Source: Cephalopachus bancanus
Taxonomy: Eukaryota; Chordata; Mammalia; Primates; Tarsiidae
Direction of reading: 5' to 3'
DNA length: 64,000 nucleotides
Assembly (NCBI GenBank): GCA_027257055.1
Contig: JAPVLO010000133.1
Coordinates: 5,580,001-5,644,000 of the forward strand
In this document: positions 55,536 to 64,000 of the stretch, one piece after another
How positions within the stretch are numbered: the stretch's first letter is position 1
How the letters are laid out: each line of letters starts with the position of its first letter
Translations under genes and position numbers: made by a program
Notes under the pieces: generated by a model
Told to the model about the DNA's origin: nothing
What the model saw: the letters and a program-made list of their open reading frames with translations, nothing else
The model's database searches: none

Positions 55536-56344
55536 TGAACATACAAAAGTCAGCTGGGACACAGAACAATTCTTCATTATGTGGGACCATCCCAGACTTG
55601 CATGATGTTGACGTCCCTATCATTGCCCAGTAAATGGTGATGATGGCCCCCATCAGTGCAATCATCAGACCACAAGCTCACAGGGGAAAATAAAGCTGCC
55701 CAGCCTTTGCAGAGGTGGGTGGCCAGCAGATCACCACCCAGTGGGGAAGACCCCCAAAGTGTCTTATGCACCCTTTCAGAGTAGGGTTTGGGGGAGACAG
55801 GCTCAGGGAAGACTCTGACAGGGAGTCTCCCTCGAGGGCTGTGGTCTTTGGGCAATTTTCCTGTGCCTCACCCACTCTGTGGACATGGGGTCATCTGCTT
55901 AGGCTTTACCCAGTGCCTGTGGCCAAGCCTCTTTGAGGTGAGAAAGAGCATGCACAGATCCTGTGGATGCTGGAGACTCACAAACTGTACGCTTGCATTA
56001 TGTCGTTTCAGCTTCCAAAGGATTTGGTCTTTCTTCCGTTTCATGTTTCCTTTCTAAGTTCACCCTTAATTGCAGCCCCTTGACCAAAGCTGCAAGTTTG
56101 GGCATGGCTCCCTGCCATTGTAGAATCTAATCATCCCTTCCTATCTCGTCTCAAGTTCTATCCCCAGCCTGGCGCTTAGCCCATGCTGTTGTCCTAGAGA
56201 TTTGCCTGTATCACACCTGGTGGCTTCCTGCTCCTGGTGCCACGGTCACCAGGACTGAGTTTCCACGCTCTGTTGCCTTGGCCTGCAGTCACTCCTCACT
56301 AGTGGCCTAACCCAGCACACTCCCAAAATACATCCTGAAAGGGC
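55536..56344. other. Unassigned sequence
   Basis: No repeat or gene recognised. Confidence 0.5.
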
Positions 56345-56352
56345 AGATTCCT

Positions 56353-56652
56353 GGCTGAGCACAGTAGCTCATGCCTGTCATCCCAACATTTTGGAAGGCC
56401 GAAGTGGCAGGATTGCTTAAGCCCAGGAGTTCAAGACCAGCCTGAGCAACATAGTGATACCTTGTCTCCACAAAAAATTTAAAAAACATTAGCTGGGCAT
56501 GGTGGTGTGTTCCTGTAGTCCCAGTCACTCAGGAGGCTGAGGCAAGAGGATACCCTGAGTCCAGGAGGTCAAGGCTGGTGGTCTGTGACCGTGCCACTGC
56601 ACTGCAGCCTGGATGACAGAGTGAGACCCCCAACACAAAAATAAAAAAGAGG
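56353..56652 (+). mobile_element. AluJ SINE
   Basis: Full length, flanked by AGATTCCT at 56345-56352 and 56653-56660. AluJ-type left arm (TTGCTTAAGCCCAGGAG). Confidence 0.92.
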
Positions 56653-56714
56653 AGATTCCTTTTCTGCCTCCACAGGGTTTAATTTTTTTCTCCATCGCCC
56701 CTCACTTATCTGCT

Positions 56715-56828
56715 CGAATGCTCAAGATAACCCATCTTATCAGGGAAATTAGTGAGGTACAGAAAGATTTATTAATTTGCCAAAGTTGCATAGCTAGCAA
56801 GTTAGCAGACATGGGAAAATAACATGGA
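56715..56828 (-). mobile_element. MIR SINE fragment, antisense
   Basis: CCCATCTTATCAGGGAAATTAGTGAGGTACAGAAAG...AATTTGCCAAAGTTGCATAGCTAGCAAGTTAGCAGA follows the antisense MIR core. Confidence 0.7.
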
Positions 56829-57405
56829 TTTTTTTTTCTTATTTGGTTTTGTTCTTACTATTATTATTTTTTTACTCTTAATTTGGTAAATGTTTCAGTC
56901 ATCTATTCGCTAATCCCACTGAAATAAAAAGTCTCTTTGGTGCACTAACTTGTGCATACCTTGTCACATTTCTTCAAGCTTGAGCAAGTCTCCAGGAAGC
57001 CTCCCTGCCTCCCCTTCCATCCATATGGTTGGAAAGCCCCTCCATGCCTCACCTGTCATCATGTTTCCAGAAGAGCCTCTGCTCTTCTGGTGGCTCACGG
57101 TGCCCTTCCTTTGACCTTTTCCAGCATTGCTATTTTTTTCTGAATATACAGAAACTAGAGTTGCCACACCAAGAGATATGTGTGCCCTGCATTTGAGCAC
57201 ATAGGTATGACAACAATTTCCATGTGATGTTTGAAGCATATTGTAGGCAGAAGAGCACCCTGGACTTGGGTCTTCCCAGGACAGCAATGACAGTGTAGCA
57301 CTCACTGAGAACCCAACTTTGCATGCATTTGACCCTGGTCCTTTCACCCTGCTCAAACCTAAAATCCCCTGAAACCCCAAGGCCTGACTTGGATACTGCC
57401 TCCTG
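56829..57405. other. Unassigned sequence
   Basis: Nothing recognised; the 138-codon minus-strand frame at 56964-57380 shows no domain. Confidence 0.5.
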
Positions 57406-57407
57406 GT

Positions 57408-57985
57408 TTGTATTGGTCAGTGTTCTCCAGAAAAATAGAGCCAACCAGAGATGAATATGAGGAATGGGCTCCTCTGGCTATGGAGCCTGAGAAGTCCCAG
57501 GTCTGCCACCTTCAAACTGGAGACCCCGAAAGCAGGGGGCCTCGTTCTCATCTGAGTCTGAAGCCCTGAGAACCAGGAGAACCAGTGATGTGAGACCTAG
57601 TCTAAGTCCAAAGTCCCAAAAGTTGGAGGGCCAGTGGGATAAGTTTCAGTCCAAGTCTGAGAACCAGAAGAGCAGATGGTGAGAGACCTGGTCCACGGGC
57701 AGGGAAACGCTGGTACTCAAGCAGTCAGGTGGCCACAGGGAGATTCCTTCTTCTCTTCAGGCCCCCAGCTGAATAGAACAAACTGGATTAAATGATGCTT
57801 AATCACACTAGGGAAAGAGATTTTCCTTACTCCAACTTATTATTCATTCACTCATTCGTTCATTCGTTCAAATGCTAATCTCTTCCAGAAATACCCTCAC
57901 AGGCTCACCCAGAAATCATGTTTCACCAGGTACCTGGCATCCTGGGCCCAGTCAAGCTGACTCACTAAATTAATCAAAGCATCTC
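57408..57985. mobile_element. Ancient interspersed repeat, family not named
   Basis: GGTCAGTGTTCTCCAGAAAAATAGAGCC, the repeated GAGAACCAGGAGAACCAGTGATG / GAGAACCAGAAGAGCAGATGGTG modules and the closing CCTGGGCCCAGTCAAGCTGACTCAC match a widespread mammalian repeat that I recognise but cannot name. A CATT/CGTT run at 57843-57870 lies inside it. Confidence 0.65.
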
Positions 57986-58323
57986 TAAAGCCTCCTTTAA
58001 GCTCCCAGTGCAATTTCTCTATTTCACCCATAGCACATTTTCTAAACTCTGTTCATCACGTATTTAATTCTGCAGGATCTGATCTTTAACTACTTGCCAG
58101 CATTTGCTTTACTTCCATCCTTATTACTACTTAGCACTATGTCTTCACGCCCTTGCCCGGAGGGTTCCTGTAACCCACTGCTTCTTCCTGGATGTATTTG
58201 TCCTTTTCTTGGAATCACCTCTGTGAGAGACTCCGTGGATGGCAGGTTTTTTGAGTCTTGCACACTTCAGTGAGAAACCCTTTGGCTGTGGGTAACAAAA
58301 ATATCCATACCTACATGACTTTT
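57986..58323. other. Unassigned, possibly diverged L2
   Basis: CAGCATTTGCTTTACTTCCATCC...TACTTAGCACTATG loosely resembles the L2 3' region; not secure. Confidence 0.35.
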
Positions 58324-58333
58324 AAAACACAGA

Positions 58334-58596
58334 CTTGCTGTAATTCCAGCACTTTGGGAGGGAGAGGCAAGAGGATTGTCTGAGCCTGTGGGTTCGAGAC
58401 CAGATGGCAACTTGGTGAGACCTTGTCTTTACAATAAATCAAAAAATTAGCGGGACATGGTAGCATGCGCCTGTAGTTCTGGCTACTTGGAAGGCTGAGG
58501 CGGAAGGATCACGGGAACCCAGCAGGTAGAGGCTGAGGTGGCCGTGAGCATGCCACTGCACTCCATCCTGGGCGATGGAGTGAGACTCAAAAAAAA
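58334..58596 (+). mobile_element. Offshoot Alu, intermediate type, 5'-truncated
   Basis: It begins at about Alu position 20 (CTTGCTGTAATTCCAGC). AAAACACAGA at 58324-58333 recurs as AAAACACACACAGA after the tail. It has GTGGGTTCGAGACCAGA and right-arm GAGGTGGCCGTGAGCATGCC, both intermediate states. Confidence 0.92.
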
Positions 58597-58609
58597 AAAC
58601 ACACACAGA

Positions 58610-59124
58610 TGCTCACTGATCTCACTGGGAGGCCCCGGGCCAGGGCCAACTTACCTTCCTCTCCCCTCCTCCACCTCTCCATTCTGCTCTGGAGTGACAG
58701 TCACTGTCGCATAGGGGGTCATGGTCTCTTCCTGGCTGTGGACAACACAGTTCCAATAGTCACAGCAGACCCGATCGTGTCGCAGGGAAGCAGACGCTCT
58801 TGCTCTCTTGGTCTCTTCAAAGGAAAGGAGACTTTCCCAGAAGCCTCCCAGCAGATGTCACATCTACCTGGCCAGGATGAAGTCACCTTGCCCTTTCTGA
58901 ACCTGCAAGTGCCAAGGGGAAAGAAACTCATACAAGTAGACTAATCAAGGCTGGCCCTGCTAGGTCCAGAAGGTGGGTACAGATGCCACCATCAGCTTGG
59001 GATGTGACCAAGACTCAGCTTGTTGGAGAACCCTTGCAGAAGACCCTCCCCAGAGGGCACTGAGTCTCCACAGAGAGCGGTGCTTGAAACAGACAAAACA
59101 GGGTGCACGTGGGCTGTACCCAGC
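58610..59124. other. Unassigned sequence
   Basis: Nothing recognised. Confidence 0.5.
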
Positions 59125-59280
59125 TGCAGTGTGAGTAGACAGAGATTCAGTGCCCAGGAACAGTGTGAGCAGTACCTGGCACAGAGAAGCAGTGCCTGGG
59201 GTGCCTCATGGACAGTGCCCCAGCACAGACAGCCAGTGCCCGGGTGCAGTGTGAGCAGTGCCTGGCACAGAGAGTCAGGG
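59125..59280 (+). repeat. Short tandem array, about four units of 35-43 bp
   Basis: Units resemble TGCAGTGTGAGCAGTGCCTGG...CACAGAGAGTCAGTGCCCGGG. The second and fourth are closest; the third is most diverged. A 147-codon frame crosses it (59020-59463) without any family match. Confidence 0.8.
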
Positions 59281-60144
59281 CTTGTACTGCCTTTGCAATT
59301 ACAGGGAGTGAAGACAGCACAGAAGCATCCACCCAGTCCGTGGCCCTGGGGGCTTCAGTTGGGGGAAAGGTCTAGGGGAGAATGTGGAACTGGCACAGCA
59401 GCCACTGGGGGGATTTTTCTTTCTAGCTCTGGTGTCCTAAAGGCACAGATTCGAATGCCATAATCCCAAGCTGAAGTCCCCAAAGTCTAAAATCCCTAAA
59501 ATCTTAATTTCCAAAAATTGCAGTCAAGGGCTGGTTTCATCACATCGGGCTGACTCTGGGCTGATGCCTGGAATCTACCCTTGCAATGTACTTTTTTATA
59601 TGTTGTATTTTATTTTTAGGTTTCTTTTCATTGTTTTACACTGTTAGCATTATTTTTCACAATTGGCTATGTTACGTATTTAATCTTCACTTCATTTCCA
59701 GTACTGGAGCACACATTGTGTAGAGGCTTTCAAATAGTTCCCATTTGCTCTACACGCTTTTTGTACATTTGACTCCACAAAGTGCATCATCACAACATGT
59801 GTAACCGAGGTGTGTGTACGTGAAAATACGGAAATTTCCTCAGTAATTAAAGAGAGGCCCTTTTTATGCATCTGCATTTGTGAAAGATAAAATTCCTCAA
59901 GACGTAGGTTGTTCCTCGAGGTATTTCAGAGGACTGTGGTTGTAAAGCTGGGGGCACACAATGGCAGCCTTGTGATGTGCATTTATACCTTCCCTTTTTG
60001 GCCTATTTCTTTATGAATATGGTTCATCTGCTCATAACTTTTCTAACAATATGATTGTCATTAGTACTTGACTGTTTGTGCTTACAAAAATACATGTGCC
60101 ATCATTGCCTATTTATAGTGTAAAGTGACCTCTCAAGTGTTTTT

Positions 60145-60270
60145 TGCTTATTTTTATAAAGAGATGGGAGTCTCACTATGTTGCCCAGGCTGGCTTTTAA
60201 CTCCTGACCTCAAGGGATCCTTCCACCAACCTATCCAATAGCCAGAAGTACAGATGTCGGCCACTGTGTC
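60145..60270 (-). mobile_element. Old Alu left-arm fragment
   Basis: AAAGAGATGGGAGTCTCACTATGTTGCCCAGGCTGG and TCAAGGGATCC, then a diverged GTACAGATGTCGGCCACTGTG end. Confidence 0.78.
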
Positions 60271-60328
60271 TGAGTCTGCTGCATTTTTACATGTTTTTCA
60301 AATAAATGTCCTTTTAAAAATGTAAATA

Positions 60329-60612
60329 GCCAGGTGCGATGGCTCACGTCTATAATTCCAGCATGTTGGGAAGCCAAGACAGGAGGATGGCTTGAGCCCA
60401 GGAGTTCAAGACCAGCCTAGGCAGCATAGCGAGACCTCATCTCTACAAAAAATAAAAAAATTAGCTAGGCCTGGTGATGAGCACCTGTAGTCCCAGCTAC
60501 TCAAGAGGCTGAGGCAGGAACATCTCCTGAGCCCAGAAGGTCAAGGCTGCAGTGAGCCGTGATCATACCACTGCACTCAAGCCTGGATGACACAGTGAAA
60601 TTCTGACTCAAG
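60329..60612 (+). mobile_element. AluJ SINE
   Basis: Full length, flanked by AAAAATGTAAATA at 60316-60328 and 60613-60625. It lies about 60 bases from the inverted Alu arm at 60145-60270. Confidence 0.94.
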
Positions 60613-60754
60613 AAAAATGTAAATAAATATCTTTTTAATAATAATTTGTTATTTTTTCCAGAACTGTATTTTCAGGATTTTTGTCTTTCTGGATTTTAAC
60701 ACTCAAGGTTACAATGTTGGACCCTGTGTCTTTCTGGATTCTGATCAGCTTCCA

Positions 60755-61915
60755 CCTCACTGCTCTCCCCTTTTTGCTCTCTGGTAAGTCAGTATGTTGC
60801 TAGGTTACCTGAGGGAGTGAGACCAGGCCCGGGGTGTGCGACAGAACTTGTTTCATCTCATCCCTGAATTGCATGGGGGAATAATGTGCCCCTCAATGTA
60901 ACAGGCTCTGCCAGTGACAGAGGACACTCTGGGGCATAGCCCATGGATGTATTCCACCCTAAATACTTGAAAACCCCACCAGCTATGACTGAATCCCATT
61001 CTAAACTCAAGAGTTATTGTCCTTCAACACAAAGATTCTATCATCTTCCTTCACCAGTATAACAAGTGACAAATCTGGAGAGTATCTGTTTGATTCTCTC
61101 CAGTAGTTTTTTAATTTTATTCTTTATCTTAAATAAGCTAAAATGTCATAAATGTGAATGAATCTGTGAGGTCATTTCCTCCTGCTTGGTGCATGGGGTT
61201 ACCTTTCCATCTGAGTGCTCATTTCTTTCTTTGAGTGTCACTTATTTTGTTATTTACTTGAGGACTCCCTTCATGACCTCTGTTTTGTTTCTCCAGACCC
61301 ACCCAGGGATCATATATCACTAAAGAGACTGTGGAAGCTACAGAGAGTTCATCCAGGTCTCTTAACTTCTCTTGCATGTCTCTTGTCTGTTTATTCTTGT
61401 GTGCTCTAGTCAACAAGGACATGTACCTCCATTTTTCAACTCACCACTTAGCTGCTTAATCGTGTTCTTTCTACCACTCAGCCCATTTTGAGGTACCTGG
61501 GGCTGTGTCTGAGACAGTAACTCAGAGAGGTAAGCAAAAGTCCTGCTGGACTGCTGGACTCAGCTCTAATTCGATTTGCAACTAAGGTGAGCACACATTC
61601 CGCAGGAGCAGCTATTCTAGCCCTGAGGCAACGAGTTTTTTCCAAGTGAGTGAATTGAGGTCCCCAATTTCTGCAAAGATCTAGTCCACACTGATATTGC
61701 GTATAACATTCCTAACTGTTCCTCCTGGCTCCTAGGATCATTCTTCTCACTTTTCTTCCCTCTCAGCAAAATTAGTTCACACTTTTTTTATGGCAAAACC
61801 ACAGCAAGGAAAAGCTTTTCTGAAATGTCCAATGTAGAAGAAAAAAGTGAGGCAAAATTAAATAAAGTTTATATGAGCTAAAGTTGAGGACTGCAGTCAG
61901 AGACACACTTTCAAA
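60755..61915. other. Unassigned, with exon-like patterns
   Basis: No repeat family recognised. Splice-like signals occur: a possible leader exon ending GGTAAGTC at 60783/60784, a 60-base block at 61297-61356 and a 48-base block at 61482-61529. Evidence for a gene is weak; see the findings. Confidence 0.3.
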
Positions 61916-61916
61916 T

Positions 61917-62180
61917 TGCCTAGGCAGGGGTTCAGTGGCATGATCACAGCTCATTGCAGCCTCAACCTTCTGGGCTCAGGTGATCCTCCCACCTTAGCCT
62001 CCCAGGTAGCTGGGACTACAGGTATGTGCCAGTACACCCAGTGAATTTTTTAATTTTTTTGTAGAGATGAGGTCTTACTATGTTGCCCGGGTTGGCCTCA
62101 AACTCCTAGGCTCAAGCATTCTTCCTGCCTCGGCCTCCCAAATTGCTGGGATTACAGGTGTGTGCCACTACTTCTGACCC
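61917..62180 (-). mobile_element. AluJ SINE
   Basis: Antisense Alu lacking the outermost right-arm bases: GGCAGGGGTTCAGTGGCATGATCACAGC to GATTACAGGTGTGTGCCAC. AluJ-type. Confidence 0.92.
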
Positions 62181-62812
62181 AGAAATTTTTATTGGCTTAC
62201 AAAAACAGCATTGGTTAGTGATTGGTTATATACTTAGACTATAGAGTACATGACATGTTACAACTATCTGGTGTCAGCCTAGAGCCCACATAGCAAGTGA
62301 CTTCAAGAGATGATTATTTAGCTCAAGGGAAGTGAGACATGACTGCTTTCAATTTTTAAATGCCTTTCTGGGCCTAATCACTTCAAGGGACTCCCATTCT
62401 TCAGATAAGAAGATTGTGTTTTTCTCAGAACCCCACACCCCTTAGAAATCTCTATCTCCTGGCCTAAGCGTCACTCTGAATAGAGAGGCTGGGATGGCTA
62501 AAACAAGATGTAACAACCCACCTTGATAAGAGAGGTGGAAAGGGCAACTTCCCCTGGACTGATGTGGAGAGGCGGGAGTCTCCCCGTTCTGACACGCTGC
62601 TTGTTGCTCTCAATGTCAGTGATGTTCATTCCTCTCACTGCAGACTGGCTGTTGGGGTAGACACCTTCAAGAGGACACTCTCAAGAAACCAATGGCAGGT
62701 GCAGCTCTCATGAGGCTCCTATGACATCTCAGAAGAGACCCAGGACCTTCGATGATTGGAAACTGTCATGATGAGTTCAATCTAACGGGCGTCTCTTGAG
62801 TACTGGTTTTTA
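62181..62812. other. Unassigned sequence
   Basis: No family recognised. The part next to the Alu (TTTTTATTGGCTTACAAAAACAGC) may be an old LTR-type fragment, but I cannot support it. Confidence 0.4.
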
Positions 62813-62814
62813 TC

Positions 62815-63130
62815 CCCCCATTCATTCAACAAACATGTATTGCTTACCTACTCTGCACCAGGCTCTGTCATAGGAGCCATGGCAGATCACAGTAAGAGGA
62901 GGCCCCGCTTTGAAGGAAATTCCTGTTGGCTGGAAGGGAAAGGCACACAGAACAAAAGGAAAGCAAATGATAGAAAAAGGCATGTGCCCTGGAGCAGAAT
63001 AAGTAGAGGGCCTTGGGGTGGGGTGGGGGTCAGAAGAGGGAGACCTCTCAGATCAGTAAACCAGGTAGCCTCAGGAGAGAGGGTGTTCAGGTAGCAGTTG
63101 ACAGAGTCCAGAGGAAAAGCATCCGAGAGA
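62815..63130 (-). mobile_element. L2 LINE 3' end, antisense
   Basis: CCATTCATTCAACAAACATGTATTGCTTACCTACTCTGCACCAGGCTCTGTC is a clear antisense L2 terminus. The following 250 bases fit diverged L2 less well. Confidence 0.7.
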
Positions 63131-63630
63131 TAAAGTTGGTGAAGAAGGAGAGGGGAGAATAAAGGATGGTGGGGTACTTGGCAGGAGCAGGAAGGCAGAC
63201 AAGTAAACAGAGACCAGTTGTTTACAAACAAAGGGGCCCGCAGGCTCAGCACTTACAATCAGCTCCAGCCAGCTGCTGAGCGAACTGTGCCCTCTGAAAC
63301 AAGTCACTTTGTTGAACAGTGTAGGGTCCAGAATGCATTAAGTGACGTTTGTGTTAATCTGGCTTAATCTGGGTCAAATGCTTTTTGCCAGTGCGAAGTG
63401 CTATGAAGATCCCTCTCCTTAAGGAGGTTTCGTGTTAAAAGATGGATTCAAGGAAGCAAACACATGCCCAGGGTTTCTCTAAATAAAAACACGGTTGCAT
63501 GAAGGTAAACATGGATGACTGGAGTCCGTTCTGGCTGGAAGGAGCCTGGATGGCTTTGTGAAAAGTATACCTTTTGGGAGGCAATGGATGGAAAGAGTAG
63601 AAGTGGGAAGACCCAGGTTTCCACTCACTT
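63131..63630. other. Unassigned, possibly L2-derived
   Basis: Nothing secure; 63500-63600 may be further antisense L2. Confidence 0.4.
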
Positions 63631-63647
63631 TTGTGTGTGTGTGTGTT
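63631..63647 (+). repeat. Short (TG)n run
   Basis: Eight TG units at the tail side of the next antisense Alu. Confidence 0.9.
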
Positions 63648-63938
63648 GGGGTCTCACTCTGTCACCCAGGCTGTAGTGCAGTAGCACCATCACAGCTCAC
63701 TACAGCCTCCACCCCCTGGGCTAAAGCTATCCTGCTGTATCTGTCTCTCAAGTAACTGAGACTATAGGTGCACACCACCATGCCTGATCTTTTTTTTTAT
63801 AATTATTTTTTGTAGAGATGGGGGTGGTCTCACTTTGTTGCTCAGGCTGATCTCGAACCCCTGTGCTCAAGTGATCCTCTCACCTCAGCCTCTCAAAGTG
63901 CGGGGTTACAAAGCATGAGCAGCTGCACCTGGTCCCGA
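63648..63938 (-). mobile_element. AluJ SINE
   Basis: GGGGTCTCACTCTGTCACCCAGGCTGTAGTGCAGTAGC to GGGGTTACAAAGCATGAGCAGC, full length, antisense, AluJ-type. Confidence 0.92.
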
Positions 63939-64000
63939 CCATTTTATTTCTGTTATTTCCTCCAGCCACAAACGCCCTTCTAAAAGAAAACCTGGACTTT

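Larger units (their letters stand above)
59440..60750. mobile_element. Possible MuDR/Ricksha-like DNA transposon with nested Alus
   Basis: The left end has repeated AATCCC words (GAATGCCATAATCCCAAGC, TCTAAAATCCCTAAAATC). The right end has the reverse type, TTTCAGGATTTTTG, TTTCTGGATTTTAAC and TTTCTGGATTCTG, spaced about 14-20 bases apart. That is how the long sub-repeated ends of Ricksha-type elements look. The interior contains no coding capacity. Assignment is from memory of end motifs only. Confidence 0.4.

Noticed and set aside
59020..59463. 147-codon plus-strand frame
   Set aside because: It runs through a short tandem repeat into a probable transposon end, and no family resemblance is seen.
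61605..61645. A further exon (acceptor TTCCGCAG, donor AAGTGAGTG) after the 48-base block
   Set aside because: The polypyrimidine tract is poor, the length is 41 bases, and such pairs are expected by chance.

Overview
The window is non-coding primate nuclear DNA, made almost entirely of interspersed and simple repeats. I find no intact protein-coding gene. Every longer open frame I examined lies in a repeat (purine tract, GATA array, minisatellite, Alu, L1) or resembles no family I know. The only recognisable RNA gene is a decayed U6 snRNA retrocopy at 3665-3774.

The organism is best read from the Alu elements. I count 34 Alus or Alu pieces. All are AluJ-like or belong to a derived AluJ offshoot. 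None carries AluS or AluY diagnostic blocks, and none has the lengthened mid-element linker of lemur and galago Alus. A primate lineage that split before the AluS expansion but is not a strepsirrhine points to a tarsier (about 0.7 confidence, by reasoning only). The offshoot shows ACAATAAATCAAA in the linker, ACTTGGAAGG at the start of the right arm and GACTCCAACTC at the end. Several copies still have clear target-site duplications.

Layout. 1-5260: L2 and MIR fragments, a full AluJ with a CA tail, an L1 3' end, a MaLR LTR, the U6 pseudogene, a MER5A-like element and an antisense L1. 6200-9000: five Alus, including an inverted pair and a 5'-truncated young copy. 10930-11625: a 0.7-kb GAGACA tract. 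12600-14260: low-repeat sequence with a candidate conserved enhancer. 14370-16624: a Z-DNA-prone tract, a MER2/Tigger element and a 17-bp minisatellite. 17150-21770: L2, MIR and Alu fragments. 21775-24860: three successive sense-strand L1 segments. 25003-25637: a hAT transposon split by an AluJ. 25640-31006: mostly unassigned sequence ending in a 0.5-kb GATA array. 31007-44740: sparse repeats with several unique stretches. 45268-54445: L1s and Alus with clear nesting. 54460-64000: more AluJ, L2 and MIR, a possible MuDR/Ricksha-like element at 59440-60750, and some exon-like patterns of doubtful value just downstream.

The most interesting observation is stepwise remodelling of the offshoot Alu family. 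Four substitutions turn the left-arm B-box region into a perfect tRNA-like T-arm (5-bp stem, 7-base loop). The A-box region moves towards the tRNA consensus, and the right arm gains a 9-bp perfect hairpin. Intermediate copies are present in the same window. All counts and alignments here were made by eye.
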